Shown piece after piece: positions 6,370-12,906 of a stretch of DNA of 12,954 nt. Origin of the DNA: Desulfatitalea sp. GTDB taxonomy: Bacteria > Desulfobacterota > Desulfobacteria > Desulfobacterales > Desulfosarcinaceae. Numbering within the stretch: the first letter of the stretch is position 1; every line of letters starts with the position of its first letter. Location of the stretch: positions 1-12,954 of the forward strand of contig JABDRH010000661.1 in NCBI GenBank assembly GCA_013041835.1, given 5' to 3'. The translations under genes were made by a program, and so were the position numbers. The notes beneath the pieces are model-generated. The model had not been told where the DNA came from, searched no databases, and worked only from the letters and a program-made list of their open reading frames with translations.

Positions 6370-7263
6370 ATGCAACCAGATTACGAAAAACTGCTGGCCA
6401 GTGTACACGACGGGGTCTATTTTACGGACACGGACCGCCGTATTACTTACTGGAATGCCTCCGCAGAGCGCATTACCGGGTATGGCGCCGATGAAGTCGT
6501 GGGCCGCCGCTGCAGAGACAACATTCTCATTCATGTCGATGAAAACGGTCATACCCTCTGCCATGGCAGATGCCCCATCGTCGATTCGATTCAATATCGC
6601 GCCAACCGGGAGGCCAAGGTTTTTTTGCATCATAAAGAAGGCTATCGGGTGCCGGTGCACGTGCAGACTGCCCCTTTGCAGGATACCGACGGGCGCATCA
6701 TCGGAGGGGTCGAGTTCTTCAAGGACATCAGCTCGGAAGCGAGCATGCAACTGCGCATCCAGGAACTTGAGCAGGTCGCCTTGTTGGATGCACTGACCAA
6801 TCTGCCCAACCGCCGGCATATCGAACCGGAGTTGGCTTCCCGGTTCAACGAAATGGAGCGCATGGGATTGCAATTCGGTTTTCTGCTCATGGATATCGAC
6901 CATTTCAAGCGGTTTAATGACACCTACGGCCACCAGGTCGGTGATGCAGCGCTGAAAGTGGTGGCTAAGACCCTAAAGTCATCCATGCGGTCCTTCGACT
7001 TGGTAGGCCGTTGGGGTGGTGAAGAGTTTGTCTGCATATTGCGCAACGTGGATCTTCGACTTTTAACGAAGATCAGCAACCGCCTGCGCCTGCTGATCGG
7101 CAGTTGCCGGATTCACCATGGCGCACATTCATTAGAGGTGACGGTGTCGGTGGGCGCAACGTTGGCCGTGCAGGACGATGACGCCGTTTCGCTGGTCAAA
7201 CGGGCCGACCTTTTGATGTACCAGAGCAAAGCCAACGGACGCAATCGAGTGACAGTGGGATGA
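6370..7263 (+). CDS. PAS-GGDEF diguanylate cyclase
   Basis: This is a cytoplasmic signalling protein that should make cyclic di-GMP from two GTP. The chosen ATG gives 297 residues; in-frame TTG 6328 would add 14, and no start has a well-placed ribosome site. Numbered from the TTG, residues 18-135 form a PAS domain (VHDGVYFTDTDRRITYWN, then GYGADEVVGR). It contains a Cys cluster: C62, then C78-x3-C82 in HTLCHGRCPI. That cluster could be redox- or metal-sensing. A short helix (136-152) links to a GGDEF domain with DALTNLPNRR (154-163), the metal-binding D189 in MDIDHF, and the active-site loop GGEEF (230-234). RSFD (221-224), five residues before it, is an intact RxxD inhibitory site, so product feedback is expected. 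No transmembrane segment or EAL domain is present. Confidence 0.92.
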   Translation: MQPDYEKLLASVHDGVYFTDTDRRITYWNASAERITGYGADEVVGRRCRDNILIHVDENGHTLCHGRCPIVDSIQYRANREAKVFLHHKEGYRVPVHVQTAPLQDTDGRIIGGVEFFKDISSEASMQLRIQELEQVALLDALTNLPNRRHIEPELASRFNEMERMGLQFGFLLMDIDHFKRFNDTYGHQVGDAALKVVAKTLKSSMRSFDLVGRWGGEEFVCILRNVDLRLLTKISNRLRLLIGSCRIHHGAHSLEVTVSVGATLAVQDDDAVSLVKRADLLMYQSKANGRNRVTVG

Positions 7264-7414
7264 GGCGACCGACGATCGCTGCCGGAAAACTGGTAGGCAA
7301 GCGCTGTGGAGGAAGCTCGCCCTGGCATATCCATGTCAACCCCAAGTCCCGCATAGAGGCGTATGCGTGCGCGGGCATGCGTATGGCGTGCACTGACGGG
7401 AGCAAATCACAACC

Positions 7415-8518
7415 ATGACACCCACACCCCTGACCCGGCATATGGTAGTCGCCAGCCTTGCTGCTGCTTTCATATTGTTTTTCCTGCATGGTGTGCCTGG
7501 ATCTTATGCACAAATCTACAAATACAAAAAAGACGGCATCTGGCACTATACGGATGCCCCCCCCCGGGAGGTCATGGCAACCAGTGAAAAAGTGACGGCC
7601 AAGGGCGAACCGGCACCGCCCCCTTTATCAGAAGGAACGCCTTTATTGGCCGGCTACCCTGCCCGCAACGACATTGAACGCGCCGCGGCCGCGACTGTGA
7701 CAGTAAAAAGCAGTCTGTCCCAAGGCAGCGGCTTTTTCATTACCACCGCCGGACATATTGTCACCAACAAACATGTGGTGCGCGTTACCCAGGCGCAGGC
7801 CGACAAAGCCGACGCGCATATTGAAAGGGTGGAAAAGCGGATCGAGTATTATGATGACCGGTTGACCGCTGAGCGCCGGCGCATGGGCCAATACAAAGCA
7901 CGCATCGAAAACCTTAAAAAGGCTTCGGAAACAGAACCCAATGAAGAGCGCCGCAAAGTGTATCAGGCCGATTACCGGCAAAATCTTGATCAGTACAATG
8001 AATGGCGTAGAGAATATAGCGAACGGATCCAGCAATACAAATCAGAAAAGAAAAAATTTCAAGATCAGCGACAAAATTACAACTATGGCCGAAGCGTGGC
8101 CAATTTGGCCCAAAGTTTCACGGTCGTTCTGGCGGACCACACCGAATTTTATGCCCGCCTGGTCAAGATCAGCGCGACGCACGATCTGGCACTGCTTAAA
8201 ATCGATGGTTACCGTACGCCCGCATTGCAACCGGGAGCAACTGGCCGTTTGGCCCAAAGCGACGCGGTGTATGCCATCGGTAGCCCGGCGGCACTCAACA
8301 ACTCGGTGACATCAGGCATCTTTTCCGGGTTTGAACGGGGTTTCTTACAGACCAACGCCCATATCTATCCGGGAAACAGCGGCGGTCCGTTGGTCGCCGC
8401 GGACGGCCGCGTTCTGGGTGTCAATACGTTTAAGAAACTGACCCATAAATTCGAAGGATTGGGCTTTGCCATCCCCATTGAAACCGTGATGGCGGAATTT
8501 GGAGGCCTTTTGCCATAG
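7415..8518 (+). CDS. Secreted trypsin-like (DegP/HtrA-type) serine protease with coiled-coil insertion
   Basis: The 367-residue protein begins with a signal peptide (hydrophobic core about 11-27, likely cleavage after SYA at 32), so it acts in the periplasm or outside. Residues 33-50 (QIYKYKKDGIWHYTDAPP) match a DUF4124-type N-terminal motif. A chymotrypsin-fold domain follows: GSGFFIT (104-110) and TNKHVV with catalytic H120, then D257 in THDLALLKI, then S322 in PGNSGGPLV with the preceding oxyanion segment. Between H120 and D257 about 100 residues (roughly 125-225) are Lys/Glu/Arg/Gln/Tyr-rich, probably a helical hairpin or coiled coil. No PDZ domain follows, and the protein ends shortly after GLGFAIPI. 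GGGAG 12 bases upstream supports the ATG at 7415. Neighbours give no substrate hint. Confidence 0.88.
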   Translation: MTPTPLTRHMVVASLAAAFILFFLHGVPGSYAQIYKYKKDGIWHYTDAPPREVMATSEKVTAKGEPAPPPLSEGTPLLAGYPARNDIERAAAATVTVKSSLSQGSGFFITTAGHIVTNKHVVRVTQAQADKADAHIERVEKRIEYYDDRLTAERRRMGQYKARIENLKKASETEPNEERRKVYQADYRQNLDQYNEWRREYSERIQQYKSEKKKFQDQRQNYNYGRSVANLAQSFTVVLADHTEFYARLVKISATHDLALLKIDGYRTPALQPGATGRLAQSDAVYAIGSPAALNNSVTSGIFSGFERGFLQTNAHIYPGNSGGPLVAADGRVLGVNTFKKLTHKFEGLGFAIPIETVMAEFGGLLP

Positions 8519-8592
8519 GCAGGTCCGCAAAACCTCTCGTAGTCAGACGTGGTTGGCGGTCCGGCCGTGTCAAACCAAAATAGAAAGCATTA

Positions 8593-8600
8593 GAAAGGTG
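8593..8600 (+). promoter_or_regulatory. Ribosome binding site deciding the cheX start
   Basis: GAAAGGTG lies just ahead of the ATG at 8607. This selects 8607 over the upstream in-frame ATG at 8499, which would overlap the protease gene and lacks family-like sequence. Confidence 0.65.
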
Positions 8601-8606
8601 ATTCAG

Positions 8607-9062
8607 ATGGATATAAGATATGTCAAACCGTTTCTCAACGCAGTCCAAAATGTGTTCGAAACGATGATCAACGTACCTTACTCATTGGGCAAACCAAAGA
8701 TCAAAAAAGATATGAGTTCGACCCACGAAGTCAGTGGTATCATCGGCATCAGCGGTGAAGTAACCGGGTGTGTCGTGGTCAGCTTTCCCGAATCCATCGC
8801 CGTCCAATTGGCCTCCGAGTTGTTGGGCGAAACTTTTACCGAGGTGGATTCAGATTGCACCGACGCCATCGGTGAAATCGCCAACATGGTGGCCGGCGAC
8901 GCCAAAAAAGATTTTCCAGAGGGCGACACCACCATCTCCGTACCCAGCGTCGTCATCGGACTGCATAAAATTGCCTTTCCCAAAGGGGTGCCCATCATCT
9001 CCATCCCCTGCCAGACCGATAAAGGGTCGTTTTGCATCGATGTGGCCATCAAAACGAGATAG
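8607..9062 (+). CDS. cheX: CheX-family CheY-phosphate phosphatase
   Basis: This 151-residue soluble protein matches CheX in length and pattern. MDIRYVKPFLNAVQNVFETM opens like CheX, then GIIGISGEVTGCVVVSF (44-60) and the long active-site helix AIGEIANMVAGDAKKDF (87-103). In CheX the dephosphorylating pair is a Glu and an Asn three residues apart, here E90 and N93, which promote hydrolysis of phospho-CheY. A PSVVIGLHKI strand region (113-122) and hydrophobic C-terminal strands complete the fold. No cheA, cheY or receptor gene lies in the window, so it may act on a remote chemotaxis system or another response regulator. It ends 4-16 bases before the radical SAM gene, so the two are probably cotranscribed. 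Confidence 0.88.
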   Translation: MDIRYVKPFLNAVQNVFETMINVPYSLGKPKIKKDMSSTHEVSGIIGISGEVTGCVVVSFPESIAVQLASELLGETFTEVDSDCTDAIGEIANMVAGDAKKDFPEGDTTISVPSVVIGLHKIAFPKGVPIISIPCQTDKGSFCIDVAIKTR

Positions 9063-9078
9063 ATAGTTGGCAGATCAC

Positions 9079-10002
9079 ATGAAGTACCGTTACCATGACC
9101 TGAACACCTATTTCCGGCAACTATTTGGTGAACGGGTGCACAAAATCGCGGTCGATGCAGGATTGACCTGCCCCAACCGGGACGGCACCATCAGCACACG
9201 GGGCTGCATTTACTGCAACGCCCGAGGTTCCGGCACCGGCGCCTACGCCAGGGGGCTTTCCATCGCCCAACAGCTTGAGGCCGGCCAGGTCCCCATCGCC
9301 AAACGCTTCAAGGCCAAGAAATTCATTGCTTATTTTCAATCATTTTCCAACACCTACGCTTCTGTTTCACATCTGAAAGCCATGTATGACGAAGCTATAG
9401 GCGTGCCGAATGTCGTTGGCTTGACTATCGGCACCCGTCCCGATTGTGTGGATGAAGAAAAACTTGCGCTGCTGGAGGAATATGCACGCAAGCATCTGGT
9501 CTGGATAGAACTCGGGCTGCAATCGGCGCATGATGCCACATTGGCCGCCATTCATCGGGGGCATGATACTGCTGCCTTTGAAACCACCGTGCGCGCCGCA
9601 TCAGGACGTGGCATCCTTTTGTGCGCCCACCTCATTCTAGGACTGCCAGGTGAAACACCGGTTCACATGCGGCAAACGGCTGAATATGTATCCCGCTTGC
9701 CTCTAGACGGCATCAAACTCCACTTGCTTTACATTATCCGGGGAACAGCCATGGAAACCCTTTTCAATGAAGGCGGTTATCAGTGCTTAGGGCAATCGGA
9801 ATATGTTGATCAGGTGTGTGACGTTATCGAAAGGCTACCGGCAAAAATGGTGCTGCAGCGCCTTACCAGCGATCCCCACCGCGGCGAGCTGGTGGCCCCC
9901 TTATGGGCCCTGCAAAAGGATGCGACCCTCAATCTCATCAAACGGCGGCTGATTCAAAGAGATACCTGGCAAGGGAAACGGCTGGGAGAAGTTTTCAGAT
10001 AA
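9079..10002 (+). CDS. YhcC-type radical SAM protein (TIGR01212 family)
   Basis: This is a cytoplasmic radical S-adenosylmethionine enzyme of 307 residues. The family signature LTCPNRDGTISTRGCIYC provides the [4Fe-4S] ligands in the spacing C-x11-C-x2-C (C31, C43, C46), the form seen in YhcC rather than the usual C-x3-C-x2-C. KFIAYFQSFSNTYA, TIGTRPDCV, WIELGLQSAHD and LILGLPGET are further family blocks lining the SAM barrel. The reaction is not something I can assign from sequence. An in-frame TTG at 9067, spaced well from GAGAT, would add four residues; the ATG at 9079 is my choice but lacks a strong ribosome site. The gene follows cheX closely. Its end abuts the terminator of the convergent cold-shock gene. 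Confidence 0.9.
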   Translation: MKYRYHDLNTYFRQLFGERVHKIAVDAGLTCPNRDGTISTRGCIYCNARGSGTGAYARGLSIAQQLEAGQVPIAKRFKAKKFIAYFQSFSNTYASVSHLKAMYDEAIGVPNVVGLTIGTRPDCVDEEKLALLEEYARKHLVWIELGLQSAHDATLAAIHRGHDTAAFETTVRAASGRGILLCAHLILGLPGETPVHMRQTAEYVSRLPLDGIKLHLLYIIRGTAMETLFNEGGYQCLGQSEYVDQVCDVIERLPAKMVLQRLTSDPHRGELVAPLWALQKDATLNLIKRRLIQRDTWQGKRLGEVFR

Positions 10003-10043
10003 AAAGAAGAAGGGCATGCTCTTTCCAAGGAAAAACATGCCCT
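10002..10043 (-). terminator. Rho-independent terminator of the cold-shock gene
   Basis: AGGGCATG (10011-10018) pairs exactly with CATGCCCT (10036-10043). Within the loop, TTTC-CAAG-GAAA can also pair, making a long nearly continuous hairpin. On the - strand it is followed by TCTTCTTTTT, a good U-tract ending at the radical SAM stop codon. On the + strand no T-run follows, so it mainly serves the - strand gene, though the hairpin may stall or stabilise the convergent transcript as well. Confidence 0.8.
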
Positions 10044-10063
10044 ATAAAGCTTACGGCTGGTTT

Positions 10064-10267
10064 CTATTGTATGGTCACATTCACGGCCGACGGGCCTTTG
10101 GGGCCTTGCTGGATATCGAAGGTGACTCTCTCGCCTTCGTTCAGCGACCTGAAACCATTGGCATTGATGCCGGAATGGTGGACGAATACGTCCGGTCCGC
10201 CGTCTTCTTGCTCGATGAAACCATATCCTTTGCTGCTGTTAAACCATTTAACTGTTCCGCTTGGCAT
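10064..10267 (-). CDS. Cold-shock-domain protein (CspA family)
   Basis: This is a 67-residue single-stranded nucleic acid-binding protein, the standard size for bacterial Csp RNA chaperones. It has [18 protein letters not shown] at the start with RNP1 (KGYGFI, 13-18), then RNP2 as DVFVHHS (26-32), followed by the expected [15 protein letters not shown] and a GPSAVNV end. The start is settled by AAAGGAGG (10277-10284, - strand) 9 bases before this ATG; an upstream in-frame ATG at 10276 directly abuts the ribosome site and is too close. It is transcribed divergently from the CBS gene at 10498, leaving a leader of up to about 200 bases, typical of csp genes, although I could not define a cold-box or promoter. 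It ends in a strong terminator. Confidence 0.95.
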   Translation of the reverse strand: MPSGTVKWFNSSKGYGFIEQEDGGPDVFVHHSGINANGFRSLNEGERVTFDIQQGPKGPSAVNVTIQ

Positions 10268-10276
10268 AGCAGACAT

Positions 10277-10284
10277 CCTCCTTT
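10277..10284 (-). promoter_or_regulatory. Strong ribosome binding site of the cold-shock gene
   Basis: AAAGGAGG on the - strand is nearly the full anti-16S complement. It lies 9 bases upstream of the ATG at 10267, and this distance rules out the closer ATG at 10276. Confidence 0.75.
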
Positions 10285-10423
10285 CTAAAAATTCCCAAAG
10301 CTTCAAACTTGAGGATGCCACCATGAACGTCACGGCCTTTCCTTAAGCACGAAACCGCCCGCCAATTAAGATCAGGCTTTTATTGATTAATCGTACTGTA
10401 ACATTTTTTCATCGTAATGCAAG

Positions 10424-10440
10424 TATAATATGCTTATAAT
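10424..10440 (+). promoter_or_regulatory. Two overlapping TATAAT boxes upstream of the CBS gene
   Basis: Perfect TATAAT hexamers occur at 10424-10429 and 10435-10440 on the + strand, in the AT-rich divergent gap between the cold-shock and CBS genes. A TG lies 4 bases before the second box, close to an extended -10. No good -35 hexamer is seen at 16-18 bases. They are candidate -10 elements for the CBS gene at 10498. Confidence 0.4.
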
Positions 10441-10497
10441 CACTGAATATATCCATGCGCCAGTTTTCAACGCAACATCCCAAAAAAGGAGAATGCC

Positions 10498-10968
10498 ATG
10501 AAGACCGCCGAAGATATTCTAAACGACAAGCAGCCATACAAAATGGTGTCCGTTGGGCCGAATGAGACCGTGGTGGTCGCCATCGAAAAAATGAACCAAG
10601 CCGGTATCGGCGCCATATTAATAGAAAAACAGAAGCAGATCGTGGGCATCTGGACCGAGCGGGATCTGTTGCGCGCCATGGGACGTCCGGATTTCAATCC
10701 AGCCAGGGCCAAAATCGGCGACCACATGAGCGTCCGGCTGCACAGCGCAGAATGCGACACACCCATCGAACGATTGGAGGAGATGTTTCTCGGGCTTTTC
10801 ATCCGCCACATCTTGATTAAAAAGGCCGATCAGTATATCGGCCTGCTTTCCATCGGCGATGTTCTGCGCGCCAGCCTGCTGGAAAAGGACAAACAGATAA
10901 AAAAGCTCAATACCATCGCCAGTTGGCAGTATTATGAGAATTGGGGCTGGGATCGCAAAAAGCGGTAA
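10498..10968 (+). CDS. Protein with two CBS domains
   Basis: This 156-residue cytoplasmic protein consists of a tandem CBS pair (Bateman module): about residues 8-66 and 75-132. Each ends in the ribose/phosphate-binding [S/T]-x-x-D pattern, T53-E-R-D56 in GIWTERDLLRAMG and S118-I-G-D121 in LLSIGDVLRA. Such modules bind adenosine nucleotides or S-adenosylmethionine and sense energy state. No enzymatic or transporter domain is attached, so the partner is unknown. The C-terminal tail (NTIASWQYYENWGW) is aromatic. AAGGAG at 10486-10491, 6 bases before the ATG, fixes the start. The stop is only 11 bases from the stop of the convergent OmpA-like gene, leaving no room for a separate terminator. Confidence 0.9.
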   Translation: MKTAEDILNDKQPYKMVSVGPNETVVVAIEKMNQAGIGAILIEKQKQIVGIWTERDLLRAMGRPDFNPARAKIGDHMSVRLHSAECDTPIERLEEMFLGLFIRHILIKKADQYIGLLSIGDVLRASLLEKDKQIKKLNTIASWQYYENWGWDRKKR

Positions 10969-10979
10969 TGGAACAAAAC

Positions 10980-12110
10980 CTACCTGTAGAGCTTGGACTC
11001 CCATATTTGCTTGTCAGCCGAAGATGCGCCGTTCAACTGTTGCGAATGACCTTTCACGAAGGCTTCCATGACGATAGGCATGGGCGCCGCGACAGGGGTG
11101 CCATCAGGTATGGCGGCACGATCAACCGGGGGCGGATCAAAAGCCCATGAAAAACATGGCGAGCGGTTAAAGTAGTATTCCACCATCGTGCCCCGCGCAT
11201 CACGGCACGACCACACTTGCACCCCGCGTATCGCCGCATCCCGCTTGGATAGGGGCTGGACCTTGAACAATTGCAAATACTCATGAATTTGGGCGTCAGC
11301 AAGGACAGCAATGGGGTCTCGGCTGCTTGTGCCCATTGCCGCCGAGACGCGGCCATCGCCGACCATTTCTCTGGCCGTGGCACGGCCGAGGTAGTTCCTG
11401 GCATCTAAATCAAAGGGATTCATTTGCAGTGCGATGGTCAAGTGTGCTTTTACCTTCTCCGTTGGAATTCCAGTATAAAAGCCAATGATGCCATACATCG
11501 TGTGCCAGTCGCCCACCTGGTCGCCGCCCTGGGCCCGGGCCCGATGCAGGATTTGAAGTGCCTCTTGTAACCGCTTTCGCTGCAACATGCGCTTGGCGTC
11601 CTGCACCATGGCCATGATAGCCATCCGGTCCGGATCGATGTGTCTGGCTTGACCTTTGGGGAAGTCGATCATCCTGTGGGCCAGGAAAATTTCCACCCGG
11701 CGGTTGCGGGCCCGACCCGCCCGGGTTTTGTTGTCACCGACGGGCTCCGCTTCACCCCGGCCCAATGCAATGACTTGCCTGCCATCGATACCCAGAAGGC
11801 CGACAATCTCGCGCCGCACCGCGTAAGCACGCTGAGAGGACAGCTTTAAATTCTTCTTGTTGTCGCCGCGACTATCCGTATACCCCACCACCAGCAGCTT
11901 ATCTTCCGGCGAAAAACCACGTTCGTCCAACCGGCGACGGATCTCTGACGTGTCGGTGGCACCCAGGACCGCCTTGCCCGTGTCGAAGTGGATCACCAGA
12001 GGCTCATTTTGGAAATTGGTCGCGTTGACGCCCGCTGCAACCGCTGTGATCCATCCCGTCGCCAGCAGGAAGACCCCAACCCGACAGGCCGCCTGAATTG
12101 TGCATTGCAT
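10980..12110 (-). CDS. Periplasmic OmpA-like domain protein with TPR-type C-terminal half
   Basis: The 376-residue protein has a signal peptide (cleavage likely near AVAA, about residue 26). An OmpA C-terminal-type peptidoglycan-binding domain lies at roughly 35-145: VIHFDTGKAVL, VVGYTDSRGDNKKNLKLSSQ, R-A-Y-A-V-R, and RAGRARNRRVEIFL. D79 and R94, 15 residues apart, correspond to the OmpA pair that holds diaminopimelate. Residues about 163-250 look like TPR helices (AKRMLQRKRLQEALQIL; ALQMNPFDLDARNYLG). The remainder, with SCRDARGTMVEYYFNRSPC, is unrecognised. It probably tethers something to peptidoglycan. Start choice: AAAGGAG (12120-12126) is 9 bases from ATG 12110 but only 3 from in-frame ATG 12116; a longer frame to 12233 is unlikely. 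Having the OmpA domain at the N-terminus is the reverse of the usual order. Confidence 0.85.
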   Translation of the reverse strand: MQCTIQAACRVGVFLLATGWITAVAAGVNATNFQNEPLVIHFDTGKAVLGATDTSEIRRRLDERGFSPEDKLLVVGYTDSRGDNKKNLKLSSQRAYAVRREIVGLLGIDGRQVIALGRGEAEPVGDNKTRAGRARNRRVEIFLAHRMIDFPKGQARHIDPDRMAIMAMVQDAKRMLQRKRLQEALQILHRARAQGGDQVGDWHTMYGIIGFYTGIPTEKVKAHLTIALQMNPFDLDARNYLGRATAREMVGDGRVSAAMGTSSRDPIAVLADAQIHEYLQLFKVQPLSKRDAAIRGVQVWSCRDARGTMVEYYFNRSPCFSWAFDPPPVDRAAIPDGTPVAAPMPIVMEAFVKGHSQQLNGASSADKQIWESKLYR

Positions 12111-12119
12111 TTCCATGGA

Positions 12120-12126
12120 CTCCTTT
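12120..12126 (-). promoter_or_regulatory. Ribosome binding site of the OmpA-like gene
   Basis: AAAGGAG on the - strand stands 9 bases before ATG 12110 and 3 before ATG 12116. This favours the inner ATG as the true start. Confidence 0.65.
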
Positions 12127-12198
12127 GCGCTGTCGTTCAACAGCCTTAAGGGGTGCTGGAAAGAAATACGCCTATTTCGCATGTCCTTGCGACCTGCT

Positions 12199-12231
12199 AT
12201 GCACCCGCGGATGCGCCTTGTGGATGCACCC
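12199..12231. repeat. Three phased copies of ATGCRCC
   Basis: ATGCACCC at 12199-12206, ATGCGCC at 12211-12217 and ATGCACCC at 12224-12231 begin 12 and 13 bases apart, about 1.2 helix turns. They lie upstream of the OmpA-like gene and the last copy forms the left arm of the terminator-like hairpin. They may be regulator sites or chance. Confidence 0.4.
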
Positions 12232-12263
12232 AAATCCGGTGCAAGCCGGGGGCATTTTTTCTT
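12224..12263 (+). terminator. Orphan Rho-independent terminator on the + strand
   Basis: ATGCACCC (12224-12231) pairs with GGGGGCAT (12248-12255) apart from one mismatch. An alternative inner stem is GCACC with GGTGC. The hairpin runs into TTTTTTCTT (12255-12263). Orientation is + strand, yet no + strand gene lies upstream, since the OmpA-like gene is on the other strand. It could end an antisense or small RNA, or stop read-through from the CBS gene. Confidence 0.5.
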
Positions 12264-12375
12264 ACCCGCGCCCTAATGATGATATCGGCCGAATTGCCGC
12301 AAAACTTAGGCCTCGCAAATCAACCGGATGCAATATTGGTCACCGCCTAAAATCGGACTGACTTGGCCAACTACT

Positions 12376-12420
12376 GAATAAGATCATGATTCGGACCGCT
12401 CTCACGATCTGTCCTTATTC
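12376..12420. repeat. Imperfect inverted repeat
   Basis: GAATAAG (12376-12382) is the exact reverse complement of CTTATTC (12414-12420). Inside, ATC (12383-12385) can pair with GAT (12406-12408) across a bulge. GGAC/GTCC gives an alternative inner pairing. No T-run follows, so it is not a clear terminator. Confidence 0.35.
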
Positions 12421-12564
12421 GTTGCGCATGTTTACAGACCATACTCTTGCCAAAAAAAAATCGAAAAAAGCATTGCATAGGTGTCCGCTTGGATTCAAAT
12501 AATTCAGTTAAAACGTATGTTTGTATGGCCGCATGAATTACATGCTTACTGTATTTAGCACAAC

Positions 12565-12593
12565 TTGAGATTGGATGGTAATTGTGATATGTA
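12565..12593 (+). promoter_or_regulatory. Candidate promoter upstream of the right-edge ORF
   Basis: TTGAGA (12565-12570, 5/6 to the -35 consensus) and TATGTA (12588-12593) are spaced by 17 bases on the + strand. This would give a leader of about 100 bases for the ORF at 12700. Confidence 0.3.
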
Positions 12594-12699
12594 AGACCGT
12601 TTTGTCACATTTAGCTCGATCTTTTGAAGGAATAGAACATGATACTTATTCGGTGCTCAATATATCAGGATCTGACTTTTGTTCATAATAGGAGGTTAA

Positions 12700-12906
12700 A
12701 TGAGTAAACGACTTACTGCGTTGGTAGCATTCTGTTCTCTATTTCTTGCACCTGGCTTTGCATTTTGTGATGACGGTCAATCTGCGTGGACTGGGAATGC
12801 CAATTTGATGATTGGCCAGAAATTTTTGGAGAAAGATGACTGGGAGCCTTTGGAAAACCAATTTGAATTGGGCGCAGATACTCTCATCTCCCAAGCCATA
12901 AACTAA
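12700..12906 (+). pseudogene. Truncated outer-membrane/exported protein gene (possible pseudogene)
   Basis: The frame encodes 68 residues: a signal peptide (MSKRLTALVAFCSLFLAPGF, cleavage likely near 21-23) and then SAWTGNANLMIGQKFLEKDD followed by WEPLENQFELGAD. I recall this opening from Desulfobacterota outer-membrane beta-barrel proteins that run well over 150 residues (WTGN-x-N...G-x-K-x-L-x-x-DDWEP...E-x-G). Here TAA at 12904-12906 ends it at SQAIN, just where the barrel strands would begin. Reading on in the same frame gives W-H-I, another stop (TGA), then a short open stretch to the window edge. AGGAGG at 12690-12695 and the intact signal peptide suggest it was, or still is, expressed. 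It may instead be a genuine short exported protein. Confidence 0.5.

Larger units (their letters stand above)
12127..12699. other. Non-coding stretch between the OmpA-like gene and the right-edge ORF
   Basis: No credible coding frame is visible on either strand. The left half holds three phased ATGCRCC repeats and a terminator-like hairpin on the + strand. The right half (from about 12360) is clearly more AT-rich than the genes and includes an imperfect inverted repeat (12376-12420), a run of nine A at 12452-12460 and a candidate promoter (12565-12593). Confidence 0.5.

Noticed and set aside
6163..6933. 256-codon - strand frame opposite the PAS-GGDEF gene
   Set aside because: The + strand shows PAS and GGEEF motifs; the antisense frame has none.
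12111..12233. Longer N-terminus for the OmpA-like protein
   Set aside because: The extra residues would hide the signal peptide behind a charged stretch, and the ribosome site AAAGGAG lies inside that extension, 9 bases before ATG 12110.
12230..12252. Cobalamin-riboswitch-like string CCGGTGCAAGCCGG
   Set aside because: Only this short core resembles the B12 element. The upstream conserved segments are missing, a T-run follows directly, and no B12-related gene is downstream.
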